Assembly (NCBI RefSeq): GCF_021261325.1
Contig: NZ_JAJSBI010000024.1
Span: forward strand, 62,001 to 126,000
Direction of reading: 5' to 3'
Source of the DNA: Streptomyces guryensis
GTDB taxonomy: Bacteria > Actinomycetota > Actinomycetes > Streptomycetales > Streptomycetaceae
DNA length: 64,000 bases
Of the stretch, positions 23,820-32,396 are shown piece after piece. The stretch's first letter is position 1, and each line of letters opens with the position of its first letter. The notes below the pieces were generated by a model that saw only the letters and a program-made list of their open reading frames with translations, was not told where the DNA came from and did not search any database. The position numbers were made by a program, and so were the translations under genes.

Positions 23820-24554
23820 ATGTCGACGAACCCGAACTTCACGCCATCCGTGCGTCTCGACGAACTCATCGCGGCCATCAAGAAGGTCCACGCCGAACCT
23901 CTGGAACAGCTCCAGGACGCGGTGATCGCGGCCGACCACCTCGGCGAGGTGGCGGACCATCTGATCGGTCACTTCGTGGACCAGGCGCGCCGCTCGGGCG
24001 CCTCCTGGACGGACATCGGCAAGAGCATGGGGGTCACCCGGCAGGCGGCGCAGAAGCGCTTCGTGCCCAAGGAGTCCACCGACCTGGACCCGAACCAGGG
24101 CTTCGGCCGTTACACCCCGCGCGCCCGCAACGTGGTGATGGCCGCCCACAACGAGGCGCTCGCGGCCCGCAACACCGAGGGCCGCCCCGAGCACCTGGTC
24201 CTCGGCCTGCTGGCCGAACCGGACGGCCTCGCGGCCAAGGCGATCACGGCTCAGGGCATCCCCCTCGACACCGTGCGCCAGGCGGCGGCCGCCGCCCTCC
24301 CGCCCGCCGCCGACGAGGTCCCGGAGCTCGTCCCCTACGGCTCCGACGCCAAGAAGGTCCTGGAGCTCACCTTCCGCGAGGCCCTCCGCCTCGGCCACAA
24401 CTACATCGGCACCGAGCACATCCTGCTGGCCCTGCTGGAGTTCGAGAACGGCGAGGGAGTGCTGGCCGGCCTCGGCCTCGACAAGGCGACGGTGGAGGCC
24501 GAGCTCGCCAAGGCGCTCGCGCAGTACCTGCAGGTGCCCCGCGAGGAGGGCTGA
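23820..24554 (+). CDS. HTH plus Clp N-terminal-domain protein
   Basis: A 244-residue protein. Residues ~30-80 form a helical region with a DNA-binding helix-turn-helix (SWTDIGKSMGVTRQAAQKRF); residues ~95-240 hold the double Clp_N repeat (YTPRARNVVMAAHNEALAAR then NTEGRPEHLVLGLLAEPDGL; second copy from KKVLELTFREALRLGHNYIG to GTEHILLALLEFE). There is no AAA+ module, so it is not a Clp ATPase. The twin palindromes overlapping its promoter suggest autoregulation. It may sense Clp substrates or cell-wall stress, but this is inference. Confidence 0.85.
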   Translation: MSTNPNFTPSVRLDELIAAIKKVHAEPLEQLQDAVIAADHLGEVADHLIGHFVDQARRSGASWTDIGKSMGVTRQAAQKRFVPKESTDLDPNQGFGRYTPRARNVVMAAHNEALAARNTEGRPEHLVLGLLAEPDGLAAKAITAQGIPLDTVRQAAAAALPPAADEVPELVPYGSDAKKVLELTFREALRLGHNYIGTEHILLALLEFENGEGVLAGLGLDKATVEAELAKALAQYLQVPREEG

Positions 24555-24602
24555 CGGCCTTGCGGGAGGCCACTGTCAGACCCCCCTGCCACACTCGCAA
24601 CC

Positions 24603-26294
24603 ATGACCGACCGCTGGGCGCTCGCTCCGGCCGAGGACGGTGGCGTGGAGACCGCCCCCCTCGGTCCGGACGGGCTGCTCGCCGGGCCGGTCCTGTGGGA
24701 GCCCGACCTCGCCACGGCCGTGCGGGGGCGGCCCGAGGTCGCGCGGTGGGTGTGGCGGTCCACGGCCGAGGTGTATCCGCGTCTGCTCGCCACGGGGGTG
24801 CGAGTGGAGCGGTGCTACGACATCGAGGACGCCGAGACCCTCCTGCTGGGCCACGAGGGGCGGTACGGCGAGCCCCGTTCGGCGGCCGCTGCTCTGGCCC
24901 GGCTCCGCGGCGGCCCCGTACCGCCCGACCCGCCCCTGCGCTCCGCCGAACCCGGCGCCCAGTCCCCGCTGTTCGAACCGCAGACCGTCCCCCTGCCGCT
25001 GCCCGACCTCGTCGAGGTCTATGCCGAGCAGCAGCGCCGGCACGACGCCACCGCGCACCCCGACCGGATGCGGCTGCTGACCGCGGCCGAGTCGGCGGGG
25101 ATGCTGGTGGCCACCGAGATGAACCGCGCGGGGCTGCCCTGGAGCGCCGAGGTACACCGCCGGGTGCTGCACGAACTGCTCGGCGAGCGGTATGCGGGCG
25201 GTGGCGAGCCCCGCCGTCTCGCCGAACTCGCGGACGAGGTGTCCGCCGCGTTCGGGCGGCGCGTCCGGCCCGATCTGCCCGCGGACGTCATCAAGGCCTT
25301 CGCACAGGCCGGCATCAAGGTGAAGTCCACCCGGCGCTGGGAGATCGAGTCCGTCGACCATCCGGCCGTGAAGCCGCTGGTCGAGTACAAGAAGCTGTAC
25401 CGCATCTGGGTCGCCCACGGCTGGTCCTGGCTGCAGGACTGGGTGCGTGACGGGCGGTTCCGGCCCGAGTTCCTCGCGGGCGGGACCGTCACCGGCAGAT
25501 GGGTCACCCACGGCGGCGGCGCCCTCCAGATCCCCAAGGTGATCCGGCGTGCCGTCGTCGCCGACCCCGGCTGGCGGCTCGTCGTCGCGGACGCCGACCA
25601 GATGGAGCCGCGGGTGCTGGCCGCCATCTCCCGCGACCCGGGGCTGATGGAGGTGGCCGGGCGCGAGAGCGACCTCTACCAGTCCGTCTCCGACCGGGCC
25701 TTCTCCGGCGACCGCGCCCAGGCCAAGCTCGCGGTCCTCGGCGCGGTCTACGGCCAGACCTCCGGCGACGGCCTGAAGAACCTCGCCGCGCTCAGACGCC
25801 GCTTCCCCAAGGCGGTCGCGTACGTCGACGACGCGGCGCGCGCGGGTGAGGAGGGGCGGCTCGTACGGACCTGGCTGGGGCGGACCTGTCCCCCGGCGGC
25901 GGGGACCGGCGGGGACGCCACGGAGGAGGCGGGCCTTCCGCAGGACGAACCGGCCGAGACCCCCGTCGGGGCGGAGTGGGCGCCGGGTTACGCCTCCACC
26001 AACACCCGGGCCCGCGGCCGCTTCGCCCGCAACTTCGTCGTCCAGGGGAGCGCCGCCGACTGGGCCCTGCTGATGCTCGCCGCACTGCGGCAGACCTGCG
26101 CCGCCATGGCGGCCGAGCTGGTCTTCTTCCAGCACGACGAAGTGATCGTGCACTGTCCCGAGCGGGAGGCGGAAGCTGTGGTGACGGCGATCCGGGAGGC
26201 GGCTGAGCTGGCGGGACGGCTGACGTTCGGGGAGACGCCGGTGCGGTTTCCGTTCACCACGGCGGTGGTGGAGTGTTATGCGGATGCGAAGTGA
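24603..26294 (+). CDS. Bifunctional 3'-5' exonuclease/DNA polymerase (PolA-like, no 5' nuclease)
   Basis: A 563-residue family A polymerase-like protein. Seen: an exonuclease-like N-terminal region (ERCYDIEDAETLLLGHEG), motif A VVADADQMEPRVLAAIS near residue 328, motif B region AKLAVLGAVYGQTSGDGL, and motif C FFQHDEVIVHCP near residue 510. Motif A is DADQMEPR rather than the DYSQIELR of Pol I, as in the actinobacterial subfamily annotated as bifunctional 3'-5' exonuclease/DNA polymerase. It is shorter than Pol I (about 900 aa) because the 5' nuclease is absent. It probably has a DNA repair role. Confidence 0.88.
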   Translation: MTDRWALAPAEDGGVETAPLGPDGLLAGPVLWEPDLATAVRGRPEVARWVWRSTAEVYPRLLATGVRVERCYDIEDAETLLLGHEGRYGEPRSAAAALARLRGGPVPPDPPLRSAEPGAQSPLFEPQTVPLPLPDLVEVYAEQQRRHDATAHPDRMRLLTAAESAGMLVATEMNRAGLPWSAEVHRRVLHELLGERYAGGGEPRRLAELADEVSAAFGRRVRPDLPADVIKAFAQAGIKVKSTRRWEIESVDHPAVKPLVEYKKLYRIWVAHGWSWLQDWVRDGRFRPEFLAGGTVTGRWVTHGGGALQIPKVIRRAVVADPGWRLVVADADQMEPRVLAAISRDPGLMEVAGRESDLYQSVSDRAFSGDRAQAKLAVLGAVYGQTSGDGLKNLAALRRRFPKAVAYVDDAARAGEEGRLVRTWLGRTCPPAAGTGGDATEEAGLPQDEPAETPVGAEWAPGYASTNTRARGRFARNFVVQGSAADWALLMLAALRQTCAAMAAELVFFQHDEVIVHCPEREAEAVVTAIREAAELAGRLTFGETPVRFPFTTAVVECYADAK

Positions 26295-26385
26295 GCGGTG
26301 ACCGGTGCTGGTGCTGGGGGGAGGGGGGGTTCGCTTGCCCGCGCCTGCGGAGTGCCGCCTGCGCCCACCCGTGCCGCCCTAGGCG

Positions 26386-26530
26386 GCACGATTGCCCGCA
26401 GCTACGTCAGGCACGGCCGACCGCTCGGATGGGAACCGCCCCCACCGCACGACTGCCCCTGGCTACGGCAGGCACGGCCGACCCCTCGGAGGGGAACCGC
26501 CCCCACCGCACGACTGCCCCTGGCTACGGC
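26386..26530. repeat. 61-bp tandem repeat, about 2.4 copies
   Basis: Units begin at 26386, 26447 and 26508 (period 61 bp, the last partial), each with GCACGACTGCCCCTGGCTAC and GGCACGGCCGACC...GGGAACCGCCCCCACC. Copies 2 and 3 are nearly exact; copy 1 has several changes. The third copy runs into the 3' end of the AfsR-like gene, including its stop codon, so the array probably arose by repeated duplication of that gene end. Confidence 0.85.
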
Positions 26531-29500
26531 GGCGTCTCGGCCAGCAGTTCCCTCAGCTCGGCCACCACCGCCTTCTCGTCTGTGCCGTCCAGTGCGTCGA
26601 GTGCCGCGCGCCACTGGTCGTACGCCCTCCCGGCGCGGCCCCGCTCCCGCAGCAGGAGGCCGTGCTGGTGGCGGGCGAGACCGCCCGTGTAGCGGTCGGC
26701 GCGGGCGTCCGCGCGGCGGAGCAGCTCGGCGCACTCGGCGCCGGCCCGTTCCGTACGGCCGAGCAGCCGCAGTGCCCGCACCAGCCCGAGCCGGGTCTGG
26801 GACTCGCCGTGCCAGTCGCCGTGGCCGCCGAGGATGCGCAGGCTCTCCTCGAAGTGCGGTACGGCGGCGGCCGGTTCACCGAGGGTGAGGTGGGCGTAGC
26901 CGATGTTGCAGTGCGCGGAGTGCTGCACGATGACGGCGCCGATCTCGTCGCCGATGGCGAGCGACCGCCGGTGCTGCTCGATCGCGGCCCGCGGGTCGGT
27001 GTGCTCGTACAGGTTGCCGAGGTGGCTGTGGGTCACGGCCTCGCCGTGGGGGTCGTTCAGCTGTCGCGAGTACTCCAGGCTCTGGCGCAGGGCGCGGCCG
27101 GACTCCTCGTAGCGGCCGAGCCCTTCGAGCAGCAGGCCGCGGTTGTTGAGGCAGCGGCGTATCCAGGAGGTGTGGTCGAGCCGCCGCCAGATCGTCAGCG
27201 CCAGGTCACTGAGGGCGAGGGCCTCGCTCTGCCGACCGGTCAGGAAGTGCAGCCCGGCGAGGTCGCCCAGCGCGTACGCCTCGGCGGCCTCGTCACCGAG
27301 CCGCCGGGCAAGGCGCAGCGCGGCCCTGCCGAGCACCTCCATCTCGGCGACGCGGCCACTGCGCAGCACATACGGGAAGAAGAGGCGGATCAGCGTCGAG
27401 AGGCGGGCGGCTTGGAGGGCCTGTGCGTCGGAGTCGGAGCGCGGGTGGGAGTCGTCGGCGTACCGCTGGACCAGGGTGACGATGTTCACCAGTTCCGTGT
27501 CGCCCCAGGCGAAGGCCTGTCCGGCGGACTCGAAGGTGGGGAGGGCGGCGACGTGGGCCGCGTGGTCCGGCGGCTGGGCCGCGGTCGGGCGGCGGCGGTC
27601 GTCCCGGTCGAGGCCGGGTTCGACGATCGCGGTGAGACTGCGCTCGGCGACGGCCGCGTACCAGGGGAGGGCGGCGTCCAGGTCACTGGCGCCCCCGGCC
27701 AGTTCGCGGGCGAAGTCGCGAACCAGGTCGTGGGGGGCGTAGCGGCCGTACGCCGTCTCCTCCAGGAGGGCCACGTCGACGAGCCGGTCCAGCGCGGCCT
27801 CGGCGCGGTGCTCGTCGGTGCCGACCAGGTGGGCGAGGAGCGGGGCGCCGTACGCGGGCAGGTCGAGCGCGCCGATCCCGCGCAGCACGAGGGCGGCGTC
27901 CCGGTCGGCCTCGCGCTCCGAGGCGGCGAGCGCGTCGTGGGCGACGGCCAGGGAGCGGCGGACGCTCAGGTCGTCGTACTCCAGGTGGTGCAACCGGCCT
28001 TCCGTGGCGGCGAGTTGACCGGCGAGCACGTCCGGGGTGAGCGCCTGGCGCGCGGCCAGGCGGGCGGCGACGATGCGCAGCGCGAGCGGCAGGCGGCCGG
28101 TGAGTTCGACGAGGGGGTGGGCCGCGTCGAGGGCGTCGCGGCCGGAGACCGCTCGCAGCAGTTCGGCGCTCTCCTCGCCGCTCAGAGGGGTGAGCGGGAA
28201 GCGGCGGGCACCGTCGAGGGCGGTCAGCGGCGAACGGCTGGTGACGATCACGGCGCAGCCGGCGCCGGCCGGCAGCAGCGGGCGTACCTGAGCGGCGTGC
28301 GCGGCGCCGTCCAGGAGCAGCAGGGTGCGGGTCGGGGCGAGCAGGGAGCGCAGCAACGCGGCGGCCGCGTCCGGGAGTTCGGGGATGAGGCGGGGCTCGG
28401 TGCCCAGGTCCCGGAGCAGGGCGGCGAGGGCCTGGGCGGGCGGGAGGGGTGTCATGCCCGGGGTGGCGCCGTGCAGGTTGATGTACAGCTGACCGTCGGG
28501 GAAACGTTCCTTCAGAGTGTGGGCGACCTGTAGCGCGAGGGCGCTCTTTCCCACGCCTGCCATGCCGCTGATGACCGCCACCGCAGGCGTTCGACCGGGC
28601 TCAAGGGTGGTGCGGAGGTCGCCGAGCGTGGGCGTCCGGCCGGTGAAGTGGGCGGGCGGCGGGGGCAGTTGGGCAGGGCGGGGCGGCTGCGGAAGGGCAG
28701 GCGCGCAGTCGTCCGGGCCGCCGGACGCGGTGTCGTCCTCGCGGGGGGCGCCGGGGATCTGGGTGGTGGCGAGCACCTCGACGTGCGCCTCCTGCACCGC
28801 CTGGCCCGGTTCGACGCCCAGTTCCTCCACCAGGCGGGCGCGCAGATCCCGGTGGACGGCCAGCGCCTCGGCCTGGCGGCCGGTGCGGTGCAGGGTGAGC
28901 ATCAGCTGGCGGTGGTACGCCTCCCGCAGCGGGTGCTCGGCGGTCAGTGCGGCCAACTCGGGCACGAGACCGTCCAGTCGGGCACCTTCGACGGCCAGCT
29001 CGGCGTCGTAGCGCCACTCCAGAAGCAGCAGCCGCGCCTCCTTCAGGCGCTGGACGAAGGCGTATCCGCCCAGTTCGGCGGGGAGCCCGCTGAGCGGGGT
29101 ACCGCGCCACAGTGCCAGCGCGGACGTGCACTCGCGCACGACCCGCTCCCAGTTGCGGGCGGCGAACGCGCCGCGTGCCGTGGCGAGATGGCGCTCGAAG
29201 ACATGGACGTCCAGTTCGCCCTGTTCGACCCGCAGCACATAACCGGGCGGCACCGCGCGCAGCCGCTCGGGGTCGTCGAGCAGCCTGCGCAGCCGGGCCA
29301 CGTGGTTGTGCAGCGAGGCCTGTGCGGAGGCGGGCGGCGCCCCGCCCCACAGCGCGTCCTTGAGCGACTCGACGGAGACGACACGACCGCCTTCGAGGAG
29401 CAGGGCGGCGAGCAGGGTGCGGACCTTGGGGCTGCCGATGGCCTTGACGTCGACGTCACCGAAGGCATCCGCGCCGTCGCCGGAGGCATCCGACCCGCCG

Positions 29501-29619
29501 CCGAGGGCATCCGACCCGCCGCCGAAGGCACCGAAGTCGCCGGCCTCGCCCTGGACGTCGTAGAGAACCGGCGGCCCCAGCAGTCCGAACCGCAGCTCGC
29601 GCCGCCTCACGCCGCCCAC
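26524..29619 (-). CDS. AfsR/SARP-family transcriptional regulator with NB-ARC and TPR domains
   Basis: A 1031-residue regulator built like AfsR/RedD-type large SARPs. N-terminal winged helix (LRFGLLGPPVLYDVQ; SPKVRTLLAALLLEGGRVVS), bacterial transcriptional activation domain (VHVFERHLATARGAFAARNW), NB-ARC ATPase with P-loop GMAGVGKSALALQVA and LLLLDGAAHAAQV, winged region, and C-terminal TPR repeats (RRCLNNRGLLLEGLGRYEES, HSHLGNLYEHTDPRAAIEQH). An Asp/Gly-rich insertion (repeats of ALGGGSDASGDG type) sits between the first two strands. Such proteins activate secondary metabolism or stress genes. GTG at 29619 was chosen, with AGGA 5 nt before it; GTG at 29610 is possible. Confidence 0.9.
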   Translation of the reverse strand: MGGVRRRELRFGLLGPPVLYDVQGEAGDFGAFGGGSDALGGGSDASGDGADAFGDVDVKAIGSPKVRTLLAALLLEGGRVVSVESLKDALWGGAPPASAQASLHNHVARLRRLLDDPERLRAVPPGYVLRVEQGELDVHVFERHLATARGAFAARNWERVVRECTSALALWRGTPLSGLPAELGGYAFVQRLKEARLLLLEWRYDAELAVEGARLDGLVPELAALTAEHPLREAYHRQLMLTLHRTGRQAEALAVHRDLRARLVEELGVEPGQAVQEAHVEVLATTQIPGAPREDDTASGGPDDCAPALPQPPRPAQLPPPPAHFTGRTPTLGDLRTTLEPGRTPAVAVISGMAGVGKSALALQVAHTLKERFPDGQLYINLHGATPGMTPLPPAQALAALLRDLGTEPRLIPELPDAAAALLRSLLAPTRTLLLLDGAAHAAQVRPLLPAGAGCAVIVTSRSPLTALDGARRFPLTPLSGEESAELLRAVSGRDALDAAHPLVELTGRLPLALRIVAARLAARQALTPDVLAGQLAATEGRLHHLEYDDLSVRRSLAVAHDALAASEREADRDAALVLRGIGALDLPAYGAPLLAHLVGTDEHRAEAALDRLVDVALLEETAYGRYAPHDLVRDFARELAGGASDLDAALPWYAAVAERSLTAIVEPGLDRDDRRRPTAAQPPDHAAHVAALPTFESAGQAFAWGDTELVNIVTLVQRYADDSHPRSDSDAQALQAARLSTLIRLFFPYVLRSGRVAEMEVLGRAALRLARRLGDEAAEAYALGDLAGLHFLTGRQSEALALSDLALTIWRRLDHTSWIRRCLNNRGLLLEGLGRYEESGRALRQSLEYSRQLNDPHGEAVTHSHLGNLYEHTDPRAAIEQHRRSLAIGDEIGAVIVQHSAHCNIGYAHLTLGEPAAAVPHFEESLRILGGHGDWHGESQTRLGLVRALRLLGRTERAGAECAELLRRADARADRYTGGLARHQHGLLLRERGRAGRAYDQWRAALDALDGTDEKAVVAELRELLAETPP

Positions 29620-29908
29620 TGCCTTCCTGTGTCCTTGGCGGGTTTCCGCCCTCGTCACGGCGATTTCCCGCCACCTGTGCCACGGCGGTCGCCGCCGGAA
29701 TCCGTTACGGCGGCGGCCATCCGGCGACGCCGACCGGCGGCTTCGCGCCAGTCGGCCGAGGCCGGAACGGAGAACCGTTGGCCACATGTTAGCGATCCGT
29801 TGGTGCCACCTGATGTGATCACTTCATCGGATCTGGCCCGGGGGTGCGCGCGTAGAACGCGTAACTCGGGGGAGTGACGCCGCCGTGGCCGGATCCGTGG
29901 GACGCCAG

Positions 29909-29945
29909 AGGGTCCCGGCCGGCGGAGGTGAACGCCCGGGACCCT
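29909..29945 (-). terminator. Hairpin after the GT2 gene
   Basis: AGGGTCCCGG and CCGGGACCCT (10 bp, 17-nt loop) lie about 20 bp beyond the GT2 stop codon. The rest of the 346-bp interval between the AfsR-like start (29619) and the GT2 stop (29966) shows no other gene or clear signal to me. Confidence 0.6.
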
Positions 29946-29965
29946 CGTCCCCTCCCCGGCTCTGT

Positions 29966-30868
29966 TCAGATGACGGGCGGCCGTCCCAGCCGCGAGAGCC
30001 GCCACACGGTCCGCCATCGCATGGGCCGCCGCTCGCCGGCCGGTTCTCGGAGGCCCTCCACGAACCCGCCGAACCAGGCACGCAGCCCGGCCCGCGACCG
30101 GGTCCGCACGAGGGTGAGCAGCGTCCAGATCGCCAGGTGCACGGGGATGAGCAGCAGCGGAAGGCGACGGCGGACGAGCCACACCCGGTTCCGGGCGTTC
30201 ACCCGGTAGTAGATGGCGTGCCGGGCAGGCGAGGTCTTCGGATGCTGGAGCAGCAGTTCGGGCGCGTACAGGATCCGCCAGCCGGCGTCGGCGGCCCGCC
30301 AGGCCAGGTCGGTCTCCTCGTGGGCGAAGAAGAACTCGGCGGGCCAGTCGCCGATCTCGTCGAGCATGGCGGTCCTGAAGCCGTGCCCGCCGCCCAGGAA
30401 CCCGGTGACGTAACCGCCCCGCATCGGGTCGGAGGCGCCGACCCGCGGCACGTGCCGCTGCTGTGTCTCGCCGTGCTCGTCCGCGATGCGGAAGCCGACG
30501 ATCCCGAGCTTCGGGTCGGCTGCGAACAGGTCCCGTACCCGCCGCAGCACATCGGCGTCGACGAGCAGCCCGTCGTCGTCCAGTTCCACGACGACGTCGA
30601 CGTCCCCGAACTCCCGCAGCCTGGCCAGCGCCTGGTTCCGGCCGCCCGGGCAGCCGAGGTTCTCGTCGAGTTCCAGGAGGGTGACCTCGCCGGGCAGCGC
30701 CAGTCGCTCACCGAAGTCCGGCAGCGGGCAGCCGTTGCCGACGATCACGATCCGCGTGGGCGCCAGGTCCTGCTTGGCCACCGACTCCAGCAGGGCGTCG
30801 ACCTCGGCGGGCCTGTTTCCCATGGTCACCACGGCGACAGCGATCCGCAGCGCTCCCAGGTCCTGCAT
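29966..30868 (-). CDS. Family 2 glycosyltransferase
   Basis: A 300-residue GT-A glycosyltransferase. Seen: IAVAVVTMGNRPAEVDALLE at the start, the nucleotide-sugar region NLGCPGGRNQAL, the metal-binding VVELDDDGLLVDADVL, GGGHGFRTAMLDEIGDWPAE and the acidic FFFAHEETDLAWRAADAGWR typical of rhamnosyltransferase-like GT2 enzymes. A hydrophobic stretch (LPLLLIPVHLAIWTLLTLV) near the C-terminus may touch the membrane. ATG at 30868 follows GGGGTGAAGG; a GTG at 30877 is also in frame. The acceptor is unknown. Confidence 0.88.
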   Translation of the reverse strand: MQDLGALRIAVAVVTMGNRPAEVDALLESVAKQDLAPTRIVIVGNGCPLPDFGERLALPGEVTLLELDENLGCPGGRNQALARLREFGDVDVVVELDDDGLLVDADVLRRVRDLFAADPKLGIVGFRIADEHGETQQRHVPRVGASDPMRGGYVTGFLGGGHGFRTAMLDEIGDWPAEFFFAHEETDLAWRAADAGWRILYAPELLLQHPKTSPARHAIYYRVNARNRVWLVRRRLPLLLIPVHLAIWTLLTLVRTRSRAGLRAWFGGFVEGLREPAGERRPMRWRTVWRLSRLGRPPVI

Positions 30869-30956
30869 GCCCTTCACCCCATCACGGCCGCCGGCAATCC
30901 CGGCCGCGATGCTAGCCGTTCACGGTAGGGACTTTCCGAGTACGCCGATTCTTGGG

Positions 30957-31394
30957 TCAGGCGTGGCGGGACGTACGACGGTTCTCCCTGCGCCGTACGA
31001 ACTTCAGCCCCGACCAGTCCTCCCCCAGCGCGGCGACCTTCACGTCGACCACGCCGAGCGGCAGGAAGAGGTCCCGCAGATCGTTCTCGGCGATGTCACT
31101 GACGTGGCCGGCGGCCTTGCGGGGCCAGGCGATCCAGAGCATGGCGTGATCGGCGAGAGCGGTGACCAGACCGGGGGCGTCGGCGGCCAGGGCGGCGTGG
31201 GTGCGGTAGAAGGCGAGGGTGATGTCGGCGTCGCGGGGGCCGTCCGCGGTGAGCTCCGTCCCGTCGGGCAGGCCGGGGATGTCGAACGGATCCGGAGCGT
31301 GCAGAAGTGCCACCCGGTGGCCCGTCCTGACACCGATCTTCCTGGCGAGCGGGGTTCCGGAGTACCCACCGCCCGCACCACCGGATCCACCCAT
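30957..31394 (-). CDS. DUF3052 family protein
   Basis: A 145-residue protein matching the DUF3052 family of small alpha/beta proteins in actinobacteria: TPLARKIGVRTGHRVALLHA, ADITLAFYRTHAAL, AMLWIAWPRKAAGHVSDIAE and VVDVKVAALGEDWSGLKFVR. A Gly-rich N-terminus (GGSGGAGGGYSG) precedes the domain. ATG at 31394 follows GGAGGCGGGCG. The biochemical role is unknown. Confidence 0.85.
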   Translation of the reverse strand: MGGSGGAGGGYSGTPLARKIGVRTGHRVALLHAPDPFDIPGLPDGTELTADGPRDADITLAFYRTHAALAADAPGLVTALADHAMLWIAWPRKAAGHVSDIAENDLRDLFLPLGVVDVKVAALGEDWSGLKFVRRRENRRTSRHA

Positions 31395-32193
31395 CGCCCG
31401 CCTCCGCAGTCCCTGTCACCCCGGCCGGCCTCCATCGTGCCGGACGAAGCCGTCAGCCGGCCGGTGCCGAGGCATGGGTCGTGACGAGTTCCCGGTACGG
31501 GTCGCAGCCGGCCCCGGGTTGGGGGGGGGCCGCGTCGACCAGGGTGCCGTTGCCGAGCATCACACCAGGCTGTCGCGCACGCTCTTGAAGTCGGCCTCAT
31601 CGCGCCCGGACGGGAACGCGACGACGGCCGGCCGGGTGGGGTGCTTCATGGCGGTCCAGCCGTGGACCGGAGTCGCGGACGGTCATACCGGCCGCCCCTT
31701 GCGGGCCCGCGACATCCGGATCGGATCCGGTCCCGGTCGTTCCCGGACTGCCGCCAGGTACATCCGGTCGCCGGGATGCGCGCCGCGAGCGGCCGGGTAC
31801 GCGCTGCGGGCGGCCGGGTACGCGCTGCGGGCGGCGGTGAGAGCGGCGTCGGCCACCGTGGGCGAGGTGGGCTCAGTCATGCCGTCATCGCGGCATCCAA
31901 TTTCCTGGTTGGCGGTAGTTGCTGTTCGTACGTGGATCATTTGTCAACAGTGGCCGATATCCATAGGGTGAGACGGAGCGTCGGCCTGACCAGCCGTACC
32001 ATTTCCATGCCAGTCGAGCCGTTCAAGGCTCAATGAACGGGGGTTCATCATTTACTTCGTCACGCCGTCACCGCCTGAGCGGGACTGAGCAACTCTCACT
32101 GACGCGATCTCCACGTGGCAGCCCTTTTGCCGCCACGCCGAAAAGCGCTGCCCGAAAAGATTTGGCTGAAGCTTCTGCCTGAAGGGACGAGTC
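31395..32193. other. Gene-poor interval with a small repeat-bearing ORF
   Basis: About 800 bp with no recognisable gene. On the minus strand a 65-codon ORF (31683-31880, MTEPTSPTVADAALTAARSA...) contains two exact 21-bp tandem units (31789-31809, 31810-31830) encoding AARSAYP-type repeats. After its stop the same frame stays open through a further 26-codon ORF (MKHPTRPAVVAFPSG...), suggesting a decayed gene I cannot name. A run of nine G residues lies at about 31521-31529. Confidence 0.4.
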
Positions 32194-32334
32194 GTGGCGC
32201 GCCCGCCCGTCATGCCCCCGGAAGAAAAAGCCGAGCTCGTCCCCGGTGTTCCGTCGGGGAAACCCACGGCCTCTCAGGCTGCCGCGGACATCCAGCGCCT
32301 GGAATACCGCGAAGCACTTACACGCGTCGAATGA
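32194..32334 (+). pseudogene. Small ORF resembling the start of an IS transposase HTH protein
   Basis: A 46-codon ORF from GTG at 32194 with GAAGGGACGA upstream. Its first residues MARPPVMPPEEKAELV closely resemble the N-terminus of actinobacterial helix-turn-helix transposase OrfA proteins (MxRPPVxPPEEKxRIV), but the HTH is degenerate and the rest is missing. It ends with LEYREALTRVE and a TGA. It is either a decayed IS remnant or a tiny unrelated protein; the good ribosome site is the only sign of use. It lies 60 bp before the ABC transporter genes. Confidence 0.45.
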
Positions 32335-32396
32335 CGTCACTGGACGCCGACGACGCTGAAGCGCCCGGAAAACGGAAACCGACAGGAAAGCAGAAC

